A stretch of 64,000 bases of DNA from Streptomyces violaceusniger Tu 4113 (GTDB taxonomy: Bacteria > Actinomycetota > Actinomycetes > Streptomycetales > Streptomycetaceae). This document shows, in pieces, positions 1-7,620 of this stretch; the first letter of the stretch is position 1; the number at the start of each line of letters is the position of its first letter. Position numbers and translations under genes: made by a program. A model generated the notes under the pieces. It had not been told where the DNA came from and made no database searches. It saw nothing but the letters and a program-made list of their open reading frames with translations. Location: the NCBI RefSeq assembly GCF_000147815.2, contig NC_015957.1, forward strand, positions 7,130,001-7,194,000. Direction: 5' to 3'.

Positions 1-1572
1 CACATCGGCCTTTCCGTCGCCGGTGCCCATGGCGTGGATGGACGACGCGAAGTCTTTCCCGGGGAATTCGGCGATCTGGGCGGGTGCGCTCCACGCGGGG
101 ACGGGCGCGTGGGAATCGTAGGTGACGCTGTGCACCGTGCGCTCGTTCATGGTCCACACCGCCAGCACCACCCCGGGCGCCGGACAGGCCACCGCGAGGT
201 CCGAGTTCAGCGAAATGGCGCCTGCCGGGGTCGCCGCCTGCGGTGGCCCCCATGCCCCCTTGGCGTCCTGGAACGCGGCCATCAGCGTGCCGGTGCCATT
301 GTCCTGCCACATCACGACGACCGAGCCCGGTGAGGCGGCGGCCTCGCCGAACGAGACATCGGTGGTGCCGCCGCTCACCTCGACCGGGGCGTCCAGCCAT
401 CCGGTCGGCCGGGTGGGGTCGGTGCGCGTGGCGTAGATGCCGCCCTGCTTGCCCCGCATCACCACGGTGATCAGACCCGGCCCCGACGACACGGCGCACG
501 GCGTGGGTTCCTTTCGCACCGTGTTCTCCGCGCTGATGGCCACCGACGGCTTCCAGGCCGGTGCGGCGGCGGTGGCGTCGTAGGACGTGGTGCGGAGCTG
601 GTCCTTGTCCGGGTCCCGCCACACCAGCACGGTGTGCCCCGGCCGGTCCGATGCCGCGGCCAGGGTCACGATGCTGTCCGGCACCTCCACCGGGGTCCAG
701 GGGGACCATCCGGGTGTGCGCGGGTCCTTGGCCCAGTGGGCCACGGTGTCGTGGAGGCCCATGAGTTTGGCCAGACCCGTCCTGACCCGCATATCGGCAC
801 GCAGCAGATCGGCGTAGTAGGCGCGGGCGTCGTCATACTCGGCCTGCCCTCCCGGACGCCACCCGACTTCGGTGTGCCCCGTGTCGTAGCCGGTGATGTG
901 GTCCACGCACTGGTGGGCCAGGAAGTAGCTGCCGCGGTTGTCAGGACCGCCCCCGGTATACGGTTCGATGGCCTGGTCGGCGTGTTGGAACACCCAGTCC
1001 AGCCGCGCCGCGTGCCGGGTCAGCTCCTCGCGGGCCAGCCGGTCCTCGCGGTACTGCGGATTGAGACCGGCGATCACGCCGAACCGGACGGTCAGCACAT
1101 AGACGTAGGCGATATACGCCAGCCGGTGATCGAAGACGCTTTCCGGCGCATTCGGATCCGGGCGGTAGAAGTACGAGTCGCCCTCCAGCAGCGTATTCGC
1201 CGCCAGCCGTGAGTTGTTGTCCGCGTTGGACCGCAGCAGGGGGTCCTTGCGCCCGTCGGCGACCCAGGCGCTGAGCTCGTCCATGGCCGTGCGGGCCCGC
1301 CCGCGCAGCCCCTCCAGATCGCGCCGCAGATTGAGGACATACGCCTGCTGCTCGACCCTGACCGCCTGTTTCACGGCCTCGAGCACCTCGTCGAACCGCC
1401 CCTGGAGGGCGACGAAATCCTGGTGCAGCACCTCCAGCCGGGCCAGGATCTGCTCTTCGGGAGTGGGGGTGTGACTGCCGAGGCTGACGAAGGCGACGAT
1501 GCCCTGGTATGCCTCGTACGCCTTCTTGCCGGCTTCATACACCGCCAGTGCGGTGACGATGGGCGTGGCCAT
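1..1572 (-). CDS. Partial protein: helical N-terminal domain plus beta-propeller-like repeats
   Basis: The reading frame is open from an ATG at 1572 to the window edge, so 524 N-terminal codons are visible and the C-terminus is missing. A GAGGGGGG ribosome site lies about 9 bases upstream. Residues 1-20 are hydrophobic and alanine-rich; residues about 45-115 are strongly helical (repeated Leu/Val with Glu, Arg and Gln), followed by more helical sequence to about 280. From about 290 the style changes to repeating beta units, each with a GW or AW turn and strings such as TVLVW, VVVMW and VLAVW, as in lectin- or sialidase-like propellers. A helical bundle followed by a propeller recalls pore-forming or insecticidal toxins, but that is inference; no family is recognised with certainty. 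No classical signal peptide is seen. Confidence 0.7.
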   Translation of the reverse strand, partial: MATPIVTALAVYEAGKKAYEAYQGIVAFVSLGSHTPTPEEQILARLEVLHQDFVALQGRFDEVLEAVKQAVRVEQQAYVLNLRRDLEGLRGRARTAMDELSAWVADGRKDPLLRSNADNNSRLAANTLLEGDSYFYRPDPNAPESVFDHRLAYIAYVYVLTVRFGVIAGLNPQYREDRLAREELTRHAARLDWVFQHADQAIEPYTGGGPDNRGSYFLAHQCVDHITGYDTGHTEVGWRPGGQAEYDDARAYYADLLRADMRVRTGLAKLMGLHDTVAHWAKDPRTPGWSPWTPVEVPDSIVTLAAASDRPGHTVLVWRDPDKDQLRTTSYDATAAAPAWKPSVAISAENTVRKEPTPCAVSSGPGLITVVMRGKQGGIYATRTDPTRPTGWLDAPVEVSGGTTDVSFGEAAASPGSVVVMWQDNGTGTLMAAFQDAKGAWGPPQAATPAGAISLNSDLAVACPAPGVVLAVWTMNERTVHSVTYDSHAPVPAWSAPAQIAEFPGKDFASSIHAMGTGDGKADV

Positions 1573-1635
1573 ATCGGTGTTCCCCCCTCGGACTGTGCCC
1601 CCCGCGGGCACGCCTGAGCCAAGTGAACCACCGGA

Positions 1636-1664
1636 CAAGGACACTTATGGTGGAAATGTCCTTG
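1636..1664. promoter_or_regulatory. Perfect 8-bp inverted repeat upstream of the propeller protein
   Basis: CAAGGACA at 1636-1643 and TGTCCTTG at 1657-1664 are perfect inverted copies separated by 13 bases. They lie 64 bases upstream of the start at 1572, in the only space between that gene and the SDR gene. A dimeric repressor or activator site fits the spacing. A transcript hairpin is also possible. Confidence 0.45.
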
Positions 1665-1719
1665 AGCGCCCCCTCCTGAGCGCCCCCCTGAGCGCGGAGC
1701 GGCCGTGGCGCCGATCGGG

Positions 1720-2550
1720 CTACACCTGGGCGAGGATGCCTCCGTCGACGCGGAACTGTGATCCGGTGAGCCAGCGCGCCCGCTCCGACACCAGGAACGC
1801 GACCAACTCGGCGGCGTCCTCAGGGGTTCCGGGGCGGTTCATCGGCACGTTCAGCCGCGCCGCGAGGCCGCGCTGCGCCTCCTCCAGCGAAACCCCCTGG
1901 CTGTCGGCGATCTTCTGATGGTGCGCGATCGCCCCCGGGGTGGCGATGAAGCCCGGCAGGACACAGACCACCCGCACCCCGGCCGGGCCGACCTCGGCCG
2001 CGAGCGAGCGGCTGTAGCTGTTCAGCGCGGCCTTGGCCGCCGCGTAGGCCGCCTGGCCCGGCTGCGGCAGATGGCTCGCGATGGACGAGACATGCACCAC
2101 GACCCCCGAGCCGCGCTCCACCATGCCCGGGACCAGTTCCTGGTCCAGCCGGACCGCGGACAGCAGATTGCTCTCGAGGTCCGACTGCCAGGTTGCCGGC
2201 GGCCGGGTCAGCGTGGACTCCGGGGCGCTGCCGGCACCGGCGTTGTCGACGAGGATGTCCACCCCGCCGGCGGCGTCGCGCACCCGCTCCGCCAACTGCC
2301 GTGCTCCGTCGGGGTCCGCGAGGTCCGCGGTGAAGAACCGCGCCGGCAGCGAACCCTCGGGCGGCGCCGATCTGGCTGCCGCGAACACGGTCGCGCCCGC
2401 CGCGGCGAGTCGCCGCACGATCGCCGCGCCGAGCCCGCGGCTCCCGCCCGTGACCAGCGCGCGCCGCCCCGCAAGCCCTTCGTCGAGGATCGGCGAGGAT
2501 GCGTCGATTCCGCTCCCACCAGCGGGTAGGTTGCTCTCTGTGCCATTCAT
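1720..2550 (-). CDS. SDR family oxidoreductase
   Basis: This 276-residue short-chain dehydrogenase/reductase has the NAD(P) glycine motif GGSRGLG near residue 37, an NAG motif, the catalytic serine in VHVSSIASH and the YAAAK catalytic Tyr/Lys motif. The C-terminal GSQFRVDGG is typical of classical SDRs. Residues 1-28 before the Rossmann fold are longer than usual, so a start further in cannot be excluded. It is divergent from the TetR-type gene at 2590 with 39 bases between them and a palindrome in that gap, so it is probably the regulator's target. The substrate is unknown. Confidence 0.85.
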   Translation of the reverse strand: MNGTESNLPAGGSGIDASSPILDEGLAGRRALVTGGSRGLGAAIVRRLAAAGATVFAAARSAPPEGSLPARFFTADLADPDGARQLAERVRDAAGGVDILVDNAGAGSAPESTLTRPPATWQSDLESNLLSAVRLDQELVPGMVERGSGVVVHVSSIASHLPQPGQAAYAAAKAALNSYSRSLAAEVGPAGVRVVCVLPGFIATPGAIAHHQKIADSQGVSLEEAQRGLAARLNVPMNRPGTPEDAAELVAFLVSERARWLTGSQFRVDGGILAQV

Positions 2551-2563
2551 GCGCCCAGAATAC

Positions 2564-2583
2564 CTGACTTACCAGTAAGGCAG
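2564..2583. promoter_or_regulatory. TetR-type operator between SDR and TetR genes
   Basis: The core CTTAC-CA-GTAAG at 2568-2579 is a perfect palindrome. CTG (2564-2566) and CAG (2581-2583) extend the symmetry, with one mismatched pair between. It fills the gap between two divergent starts, the classical place for a TetR-family autoregulatory operator. Confidence 0.6.
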
Positions 2584-2589
2584 TTGAAT

Positions 2590-3162
2590 ATGCCGGAGCA
2601 AGCCGATCGAAGGCGTACCGACACCCGTCGGCGCGTGCGGGCCATCGCGCTGAAGATGTTCACCGAGCAGGGCTACGAGCTGACCTCGTTGACTCAGGTC
2701 GCCAAGCAGGCGGGGGTCACCAGGCAGGCCGTCCTGCACCACTTCGCGAACAAGGAGGAGCTGCTCACCAGCTCCTACGAAGAACTGCTCCCGGCGCTCG
2801 ACGCCGTCATCGAGTCCGCACGCGCCCACCCGCCGTCCGCCGCGACCCGCATGCGAGCCGTTGAGGAATTCGACACCCTGGTCCGCGGCGAGCACGGTGC
2901 CTCGCTGGTGTGCGCCCAGGTCAACGAGCACGCCCTGCGGGGCCTGGCCGCCGCGCGCACACTCCAGCAACGACTGGGCGACCTGACCCGCGCACTGGCC
3001 ACCGGCGAAGGGCCCGAGGGCATGATGCGCGGACGGCTGGCCCTGTCCGCCGTCGTCATGGCCGCGGCACGCGGACGCGAACTGGGCGGCCGACAAGCGG
3101 AACGCCACGCAGCGGCGCTCACGGTGGCCCGCTCACTGATCGCACCCGAGACCGGGTCCTAG
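2590..3162 (+). CDS. TetR/AcrR family transcriptional regulator
   Basis: The 190-residue protein has a TetR helix-turn-helix at about residues 12-58 (RRRVRAIALKMFTEQGYELT, then VAKQAGVTRQAVLHHFANKEEL), where the usual tyrosine of LYYHF is histidine. The C-terminal half is an alanine-rich helical ligand domain. ATG at 2590 is preferred because AAGG sits nine bases upstream; a TTG at 2584 would add two residues but overlaps the operator. It probably represses the adjacent divergent SDR gene and itself. The effector cannot be inferred. Confidence 0.85.
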   Translation: MPEQADRRRTDTRRRVRAIALKMFTEQGYELTSLTQVAKQAGVTRQAVLHHFANKEELLTSSYEELLPALDAVIESARAHPPSAATRMRAVEEFDTLVRGEHGASLVCAQVNEHALRGLAAARTLQQRLGDLTRALATGEGPEGMMRGRLALSAVVMAAARGRELGGRQAERHAAALTVARSLIAPETGS

Positions 3163-3208
3163 AAGGAGTCTCTCCCGCTCCTGCCCGGCGGTTCACGATC
3201 CGAGCCGC

Positions 3209-3883
3209 TCAGGGGTGCAGTCCGGTCAGGAGACTGCGGCGAGCGGAGTCGACGTGTTCTTCGGCGCGCCGGGCCAGCGTCTCGCGGTCGCCGGAGCGCA
3301 GGAGCCTCGCCAGTTCGTGGTGTTCGTCCACCACCCGGGCACGGTAGTGCTCGTAGCCGAGGGCGATACGGCGGAGCTGGAAGAGATAGATCTGTGAGCG
3401 TATGGCGTGCCATGCCGCGCCGAGTCTGCCGTTGTCGGAGGCCGCGTAGATCAGGTCGTGGAAGGCGATGTCGAGCGCGAGCAGCCTCGTGCCGGACGCC
3501 TCGCCGCCGGTCTCTTCCGCCATCGCCTGGACCAGGGTGTCCAGCTCGGTCAGCTGATCGGCGGTCGCGTTGCCCTGCGCGCTCGTCGCCGCGAGGCGGT
3601 CGAGCGCGGCGCGCACGGCGTAGACCTCCTCGACGTCCTGCTCGGTGACGTCGATGACGGTGGTGCCGCGATGCCAGGCGCTCCGGACCAGCCCTTCGCG
3701 TTCGAGGAAGGCGAGTCCTTCGCGTACCGATCCGCGGCTGACCCCCAATGAGGCGGCGAGTTCGACCTCGCGCAGCGGCGATCCGGGCGGGAAGTGGCCG
3801 GTGAAGATCGCCTCGCGGATGAGGTCGGCGGCCTCTTGTGCCAGTCCGCGGCGGCTGGCTCTGGGGAGCGGTGCGATGGGCAT
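3209..3883 (-). CDS. GntR/FadR-type transcriptional regulator
   Basis: This 224-residue regulator carries an N-terminal winged helix (EAADLIREAIFTGHFPPGSPLREVELAASLGVSRGSVREGLAFLEREGLV) and a helical FCD ligand domain. A conserved metal-binding pattern is visible: D in LALDIAFHDLI and H in VVDEHHELARLL and AEEHVDSAR. The start at 3883 gives the usual length and leaves the 16-bp palindrome just upstream. ATG codons at 3898 and 3931 would put the palindrome inside the gene; none has a clear ribosome site. It is divergent from the VOC-SDR operon, which it probably controls. Confidence 0.8.
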   Translation of the reverse strand: MPIAPLPRASRRGLAQEAADLIREAIFTGHFPPGSPLREVELAASLGVSRGSVREGLAFLEREGLVRSAWHRGTTVIDVTEQDVEEVYAVRAALDRLAATSAQGNATADQLTELDTLVQAMAEETGGEASGTRLLALDIAFHDLIYAASDNGRLGAAWHAIRSQIYLFQLRRIALGYEHYRARVVDEHHELARLLRSGDRETLARRAEEHVDSARRSLLTGLHP

Positions 3884-3885
3884 GT

Positions 3886-3901
3886 CGAATGTTGACATTC
3901 G
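3886..3901. promoter_or_regulatory. GntR operator, perfect 16-bp palindrome
   Basis: CGAATGT-TG-ACATTCG is a perfect inverted repeat with 7-base arms. It abuts the chosen start of the GntR gene and lies 51 bases upstream of the VOC gene start. Its central TGTTGACA resembles the TNGTNNNACNA core described for FadR-branch GntR regulators. Confidence 0.6.
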
Positions 3902-3952
3902 GATGTGCGGTGCTGCAAGGTCTGAAGCCATCCGAGCCAAGGGAGCCGCTCC

Positions 3953-4375
3953 ATGTCTGTGCGTCCTGCCGTGCATCTGGCCATACCCGTGGATGACCTG
4001 GATGCCGCGCGCCGGTTCTACGGAGGGGTCCTCGGGCTTGCCGAGGGACGTTCCACCGGCCAATGGGTCGATTGGGATCTGCACGGCCATCAACTGGTGA
4101 CACATGTGGTCCCCGGTGGCCCCGTGTCCACCGGGACCAGCTCGGTCGACGGGCAGGCGGTTCCGATCCCCCACTTCGGACTGCTGCTGTCGACCGGGGA
4201 CTTCCACGGGCTCGCCGACCGGCTCCGCGCGGCGGGCGCCGACTTCGTCATCGACCCCTGCCTTCGGTTCCGGGGCGAGCCGGCGGAGCAGTGGACGATG
4301 TTCCTCCACGATCCGGCCGGCAACGCGCTGGAGTTCAAGGCGTTCCGTGACGAGTCGAAGGTGTTCGTGCGATGA
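3953..4375 (+). CDS. VOC family (glyoxalase-like) protein
   Basis: The 140-residue protein has two beta-alpha-beta-beta-beta modules of the vicinal oxygen chelate fold: the first starts HLAIPVDDLDAARRFYGGVLGL, the second HFGLLLSTGDFHGLADRLRAAG and ends FLHDPAGNALEFKAF. Candidate metal ligands are the first His, the His of HFGLLL and the Glu of LEFKAF. The ATG follows GGGAG with a seven-base gap. Its stop overlaps the next ATG (ATGA), so it is translationally coupled to the SDR downstream. It could be a lyase, dioxygenase or isomerase acting before the dehydrogenase. Confidence 0.8.
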   Translation: MSVRPAVHLAIPVDDLDAARRFYGGVLGLAEGRSTGQWVDWDLHGHQLVTHVVPGGPVSTGTSSVDGQAVPIPHFGLLLSTGDFHGLADRLRAAGADFVIDPCLRFRGEPAEQWTMFLHDPAGNALEFKAFRDESKVFVR

Positions 4376-5133
4376 GGCGGGTGCTGGTCACAGGAGCGTC
4401 GCGGGGCATCGGCCGTGCCGTGGCCCACGCGTTCGCCGAGCGGGGCGACCGCGTGGGGGTGCACTACGCGACGGGCCTCGCGGATGCCGAGGACACCTTG
4501 CGAGGCTTGCCAGGCTCCGGCCATTGTCTGCTCGGCGGCGATCTCGGTGATCCACAAGCGGCGCAGGACATCGCCGAGACGGCCGTGCGGACGCTGGGCG
4601 GGGTCGATGTGCTGGTCAACAACGCCGCCATCGCGCCGTCCGCCGAGAACCGCCACTCCGTGGCCGACGTGTCCTACGCGGACTGGCAGCGGATCTGGCA
4701 CCGCATGATCGACGTCAATCTGCTCGGTGCGTCGAACATGACCTACTGCGTCGCCCGGCATCTCATCGACCGCGGCGCGACCGGGAGCATCGTCAACATC
4801 GGTTCCCGCGGCGCCTTCCGGGGCGAGCCCGACTTCCCCGCGTACGGCGCGAGCAAGGCCGCGCTGCACGCTTTCGGGCAGTCGATGGCCGTCGCGCTGG
4901 CGCCGCACGCGATCGCGGTGGCCTCCGTGGCCCCCGGGTTCGTCGCGACCGAACGGCAGGCCCCCAAGATGGCCGGTCCCACCGGGGACGAGCTACGGGG
5001 CCAGAGCCCGTTCGGGCGGGTCGGGACGCCCGAGGAGGTGGCCGCCGCCGTGCTCCACCTGGCCTCACCGGAGGCCGCGTGGTCCTCCGGAGCCGTGCTC
5101 GACCTCAACGGCGCGTCCTACCTACGGACCTGA
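4372..5133 (+). CDS. SDR family oxidoreductase
   Basis: The 253-residue classical SDR has TGASRGIG at residues 7-14, NNAA, the catalytic serine in VNIGSRGA and YGASK. The C-terminal PGFVATE and FGRVGTPEEVAAAVLHLASPEA are typical of the FabG-like branch. It starts inside the stop codon of the VOC gene, so the two are co-translated and probably act in one small catabolic or detoxifying step under the GntR regulator. Confidence 0.85.
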   Translation: MRRVLVTGASRGIGRAVAHAFAERGDRVGVHYATGLADAEDTLRGLPGSGHCLLGGDLGDPQAAQDIAETAVRTLGGVDVLVNNAAIAPSAENRHSVADVSYADWQRIWHRMIDVNLLGASNMTYCVARHLIDRGATGSIVNIGSRGAFRGEPDFPAYGASKAALHAFGQSMAVALAPHAIAVASVAPGFVATERQAPKMAGPTGDELRGQSPFGRVGTPEEVAAAVLHLASPEAAWSSGAVLDLNGASYLRT

Positions 5134-5158
5134 GACAGCCCTACGGACCTGAGACAGC
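5122..5158. repeat. 19-bp tandem duplication across an SDR stop codon
   Basis: CTACGGACCTGAGACAGC occurs at 5122-5139 and again at 5141-5158, a period of 19 bases. The first copy contains the last codons and the TGA of the SDR gene; the second sits between it and the end of the convergent gene. It looks like a recent slippage duplication that left the protein unchanged. Confidence 0.8.
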
Positions 5159-5165
5159 ACCTTGG

Positions 5166-5621
5166 TCATACGCCCCGGACGAGGGCGACGGCGAACAGCG
5201 TGAAGGCGAGCACGATGACGCCCACGCGCACGTAGTGAAACCGGTCCCACCGCCCCACCTGATGCTTCCAGTCCGCGGGCACGCCCTCGCGCGACCAGGC
5301 CGCGACGCGCGAATTGATGGGCACGAGCAGGAGGATCGACATCACCACGCTCAGCACGAGCAGGAGCGTGCCCGCGGTGATGAACGACGCGCCCGCGGCA
5401 CCCCACGTCACCGCGGCCCAGACCGCGCCGAGGACGACCGAGCCGACGTACCAGAACGGCATGACCCTGCCCAGGACGCGCGCCCCGTCGCTGCGAGCGT
5501 CGAGTCCGCCGTCGTTCGGGAGCCGGTCGAGGATCGGGTTGACGAACACCGCCACCGCGAACTCCACGCCCACCATCACTCCGACCACGACGACCGTGAC
5601 GACTGCCAATACGTCCTGCAT
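5166..5621 (-). CDS. DUF1772-type membrane protein
   Basis: The 151-residue protein has four hydrophobic segments (about residues 3-28, 57-76, 80-98 and 128-148). The pattern of a first helix running to NPILDRLPNDGG, then the turn LVPINSRVAAWSREGVP with DWKHQVGRWDRFHYVRV, matches DUF1772, a family that also includes fungal anthrone oxygenases. GGAGGGG lies a few bases before the ATG. It is divergent from a TetR gene, and a copy of the duplicated operator lies near each start. The function is not known; a cofactor-independent oxygenase is one family possibility. Confidence 0.75.
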   Translation of the reverse strand: MQDVLAVVTVVVVGVMVGVEFAVAVFVNPILDRLPNDGGLDARSDGARVLGRVMPFWYVGSVVLGAVWAAVTWGAAGASFITAGTLLLVLSVVMSILLLVPINSRVAAWSREGVPADWKHQVGRWDRFHYVRVGVIVLAFTLFAVALVRGV

Positions 5622-5652
5622 GTCCCCTCCAAAGTTTTCCCGGCACCGATTC

Positions 5653-5665
5653 CTAGCATCGCTAG
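5653..5665. promoter_or_regulatory. TetR operator copy 1 (DUF1772 side)
   Basis: CTAGC-ATC-GCTAG is a perfect inverted repeat 31 bases upstream of the DUF1772 gene start. Its reverse complement is identical to copy 2 at 5704-5716, and the match extends to 16 bases including flanks. Confidence 0.7.
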
Positions 5666-5703
5666 AATCTGGTGCGACGATAGACCTGCCGACGCACTAT
5701 TGT

Positions 5704-5716
5704 CTAGCGATGCTAG
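5704..5716. promoter_or_regulatory. TetR operator copy 2 (regulator side)
   Basis: CTAGC-GAT-GCTAG is a perfect inverted repeat 10 bases upstream of the TetR gene start. It is the exact reverse complement of copy 1, with centres 51 bases apart, about five helical turns. Confidence 0.7.
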
Positions 5717-5726
5717 GATCGAGGTC

Positions 5727-6302
5727 ATGTCAGTACACGAACGCAAGGCACGCGAGCGGGCCAACCGCCACCAGCTGATCGTCTCAACGGCCCGCGAACT
5801 CGCCGAGACCCACGGCTGGGACGCGGTCACCACACGTCGGCTCGCCGAGCGGATCGAGTACAGCCAGCCCGTGCTCTACAGCCACTTCCGGAGCAGGAAC
5901 GAGATCGTGGGAGCGGTCGCAATGGAGGGGTTCGCCGAGCTGACGGCCGCGTTGCGGGCCGCGGTGCCGGAGGGGCCGGCCGACCGGGAGGCGGTGACCG
6001 CCCTGGCCCACGCCTACACGGACTTCGCCGAGCGCAACCACGCCTTGTACGACGCGATGTTCAGCCTCGACAACGGCCTGCCCTTCGCCGACGAGGCCAC
6101 GCCCGCCCCCCTGCGCGAGGGGTACCAGGCCCTGCTGGACCCTCTCCAGGACCACGCGGGCTCCGATGCCCCGGGGTTGTTCGTCGAGACGTTCTGGGCC
6201 GCGCTGCACGGACTGGTCACCCTCACCCGTGCCGGACGCATGCCCGCCGACCAGGTCCCCCAGCGCCTCGCCCTCCTGATCGACCGCTTCATCCCCCGCT
6301 GA
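5727..6302 (+). CDS. TetR family transcriptional regulator
   Basis: The 191-residue protein has an N-terminal HTH (HQLIVSTARELAETHGWDAVTTRRLAERIEYSQPVLYSHFRSRNEI) and a C-terminal domain of the type seen in small actinobacterial TetR proteins (ALYDAMFSL, then FWAALHGLVTLTRAGRMP). ATG at 5727 fits the family; a GAGG sits at 5721-5724, closer than ideal. Two identical operators upstream suggest strong autoregulation and control of the DUF1772 gene. Confidence 0.85.
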   Translation: MSVHERKARERANRHQLIVSTARELAETHGWDAVTTRRLAERIEYSQPVLYSHFRSRNEIVGAVAMEGFAELTAALRAAVPEGPADREAVTALAHAYTDFAERNHALYDAMFSLDNGLPFADEATPAPLREGYQALLDPLQDHAGSDAPGLFVETFWAALHGLVTLTRAGRMPADQVPQRLALLIDRFIPR

Positions 6303-6390
6303 GGCCGGTGGGACGCCGCCTGCCACCCCGCCACGGACGCGCAGCACGACCGAGCAGCTCGGCCCGCCCGGGGATCCCGGCCCGGTTCGC

Positions 6391-6705
6391 CATGCGGTGC
6401 CGTGGACCGCGATCAACCTCACCGACTACTACTTCGCCCGCCACGGCCACTACGACATTCCCGAACTGCTGACGAAGAACGGACGGTACGGCACCTTCAC
6501 CTGTGGGCGGTGCTCGTCCACCTGGTGTCGATCGCCGCCGAACTGCCGTTCATCAACAGCAGCAGCTACGTCGGCCCGCTGGTGCGATCCCTCGGCGGCG
6601 CCGACCTGTCCTGGCTCGTCGGGCTGGTCGTGGGCGCGGTGGGGTACTACGCCCGCACCAAGCTGTTCGCCGACCGACGGCCCCGGGCGGTCGCTCCCGG
6701 ACTGG
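6391..6705 (+). pseudogene. Relic of an NCS1-type (allantoin/cytosine) permease C-terminus
   Basis: From about 6397 the frame reads WTAINLTDYYFARHGHYDIP followed by LLTKNGRYG, the typical late segment of NCS1 nucleobase/ureide permeases. At about 6495-6505 it shifts and continues in another frame as AAELPFINSSSYVGPLVRSLGGADLSWLVGLVVGAVGYYARTKLF, the last two transmembrane segments. The N-terminal three quarters are missing and no start fits. The remnant runs up against the stop of the TetR gene on the other strand. An allantoin-type permease would match the ureide relic near 60.3-61.3 kb, though the two are far apart. Confidence 0.75.
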
Positions 6706-7326
6706 TCAGGAGCCGACGGCCGCCATGCCCGTCGGGCGTGCGGAGAGCAGCGCCAGGCAGTTGTCCCACAGGGCTTCGAGGTGCTGCGTGTTGTTGTAGA
6801 GCTTGGCGAACAGCACCTGGCCCTCGAGCTGAGCGACGACCGACCGGGCAGCGGCATGGGTGTCGCCGACGGTGACCTCCCCGCGCTCCCGGGCTTCGGC
6901 GATGACCGTATCGACCATCTCCACCTGGGCGTCGAAGATCTGCTGAAGGCGGGCGCGGATGGGCTCGGTCTGATTGCTCAGTTCCAGGGTGAGGTTGCCG
7001 AACATGCATCCGGAGACCGTTCCACAGCTCTGCTGGCCCGCGCGCAGACCGGCCTGGGTCTGCTCGAACAGCCGGCGCAGCCGCGAGAGCGGCTCCCCGT
7101 CGTCCTGCAGGGCCCGGGCCCAGTCGCCGCGCTGCGCCTGCCAGTGCTCGTCGAGGACGGCCAGGGCAAGAGCCTCCTTCGACTCGAAGAAGTAGTAGAA
7201 GCTGCCCTTGGGAACGTCGGCCGCCTTGCAGATCTCGGCGACACCCAGCGCCGAGTAGCCACGCAGCTCGATGAGCGAGTGCGCGGCGTTGAGGATCTTC
7301 TCCTTCGCATCACTGGTGCGTCCCAT
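6706..7326 (-). CDS. TetR family regulator, LmrA/YxaF-like
   Basis: The 206-residue protein starts GRTSDAKEKILNAAHSLIELRGYSALGVAEICKAADVPKGSFYYFFESKEALALAVL, a textbook TetR HTH with KGSFYYFF as in LmrA/YxaF-type repressors. The C-terminal part has CGTVSGCMFGNLTLELSNQTEPIRARL and a conserved LEGQVLFAKLYN helix. Upstream DNA holds LmrA-like half sites but no intact divergent gene follows, so its usual neighbour (an efflux pump or oxidoreductase) may have been lost. It could act on the monooxygenase locus to the right instead. Confidence 0.85.
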   Translation of the reverse strand: MGRTSDAKEKILNAAHSLIELRGYSALGVAEICKAADVPKGSFYYFFESKEALALAVLDEHWQAQRGDWARALQDDGEPLSRLRRLFEQTQAGLRAGQQSCGTVSGCMFGNLTLELSNQTEPIRARLQQIFDAQVEMVDTVIAEARERGEVTVGDTHAAARSVVAQLEGQVLFAKLYNNTQHLEALWDNCLALLSARPTGMAAVGS

Positions 7327-7437
7327 GGCGGTAAGTGTACGACCGATCGTCTATACCGAGAATCCGCAGCCCCCGGGCGTCCCGCCGGACGCCCGGGGGT
7401 CGGCCGGTCCCCCTTGGTCCATGCCGCTGGTGGCAAT

Positions 7438-7452
7438 TAGACGACTGGTCTA
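7438..7452. promoter_or_regulatory. LmrA-like operator, TAGAC/GTCTA inverted repeat
   Basis: TAGAC (7438-7442), five bases, then GTCTA (7448-7452). The pattern resembles the TAGACC-N-GGTCTA sites of LmrA/QdoR repressors, and the adjacent regulator is of that type. It lies 112 bases upstream of the TetR start. The rest of 7327-7620 has no credible gene. Confidence 0.55.
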
Positions 7453-7468
7453 CTAATCTTTAGCCGAT

Positions 7469-7485
7469 CGGTCGACTATCGACCG
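7469..7485. promoter_or_regulatory. Second palindrome beyond the LmrA-like site
   Basis: CGGTCGA-CTA-TCGACCG is a perfect 7-base-arm inverted repeat, 17 bases after the first site. A tiny frame of six codons begins at the ATG of 7487 immediately after it and stops, as if the first gene controlled from here had been lost. Confidence 0.45.
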
Positions 7486-7620
7486 CATGCTCAAGGCCGC
7501 TGCCTGATCAGTCCGCCGGACGCAAGCCCGTCGCCCGGCCCGGTAGGCACCCGACGGTGCCCTCACACACGGTTCCGACCGACCGCCCCTGTGGCCATGC
7601 CACCGGTCCTCTCGATCGCA

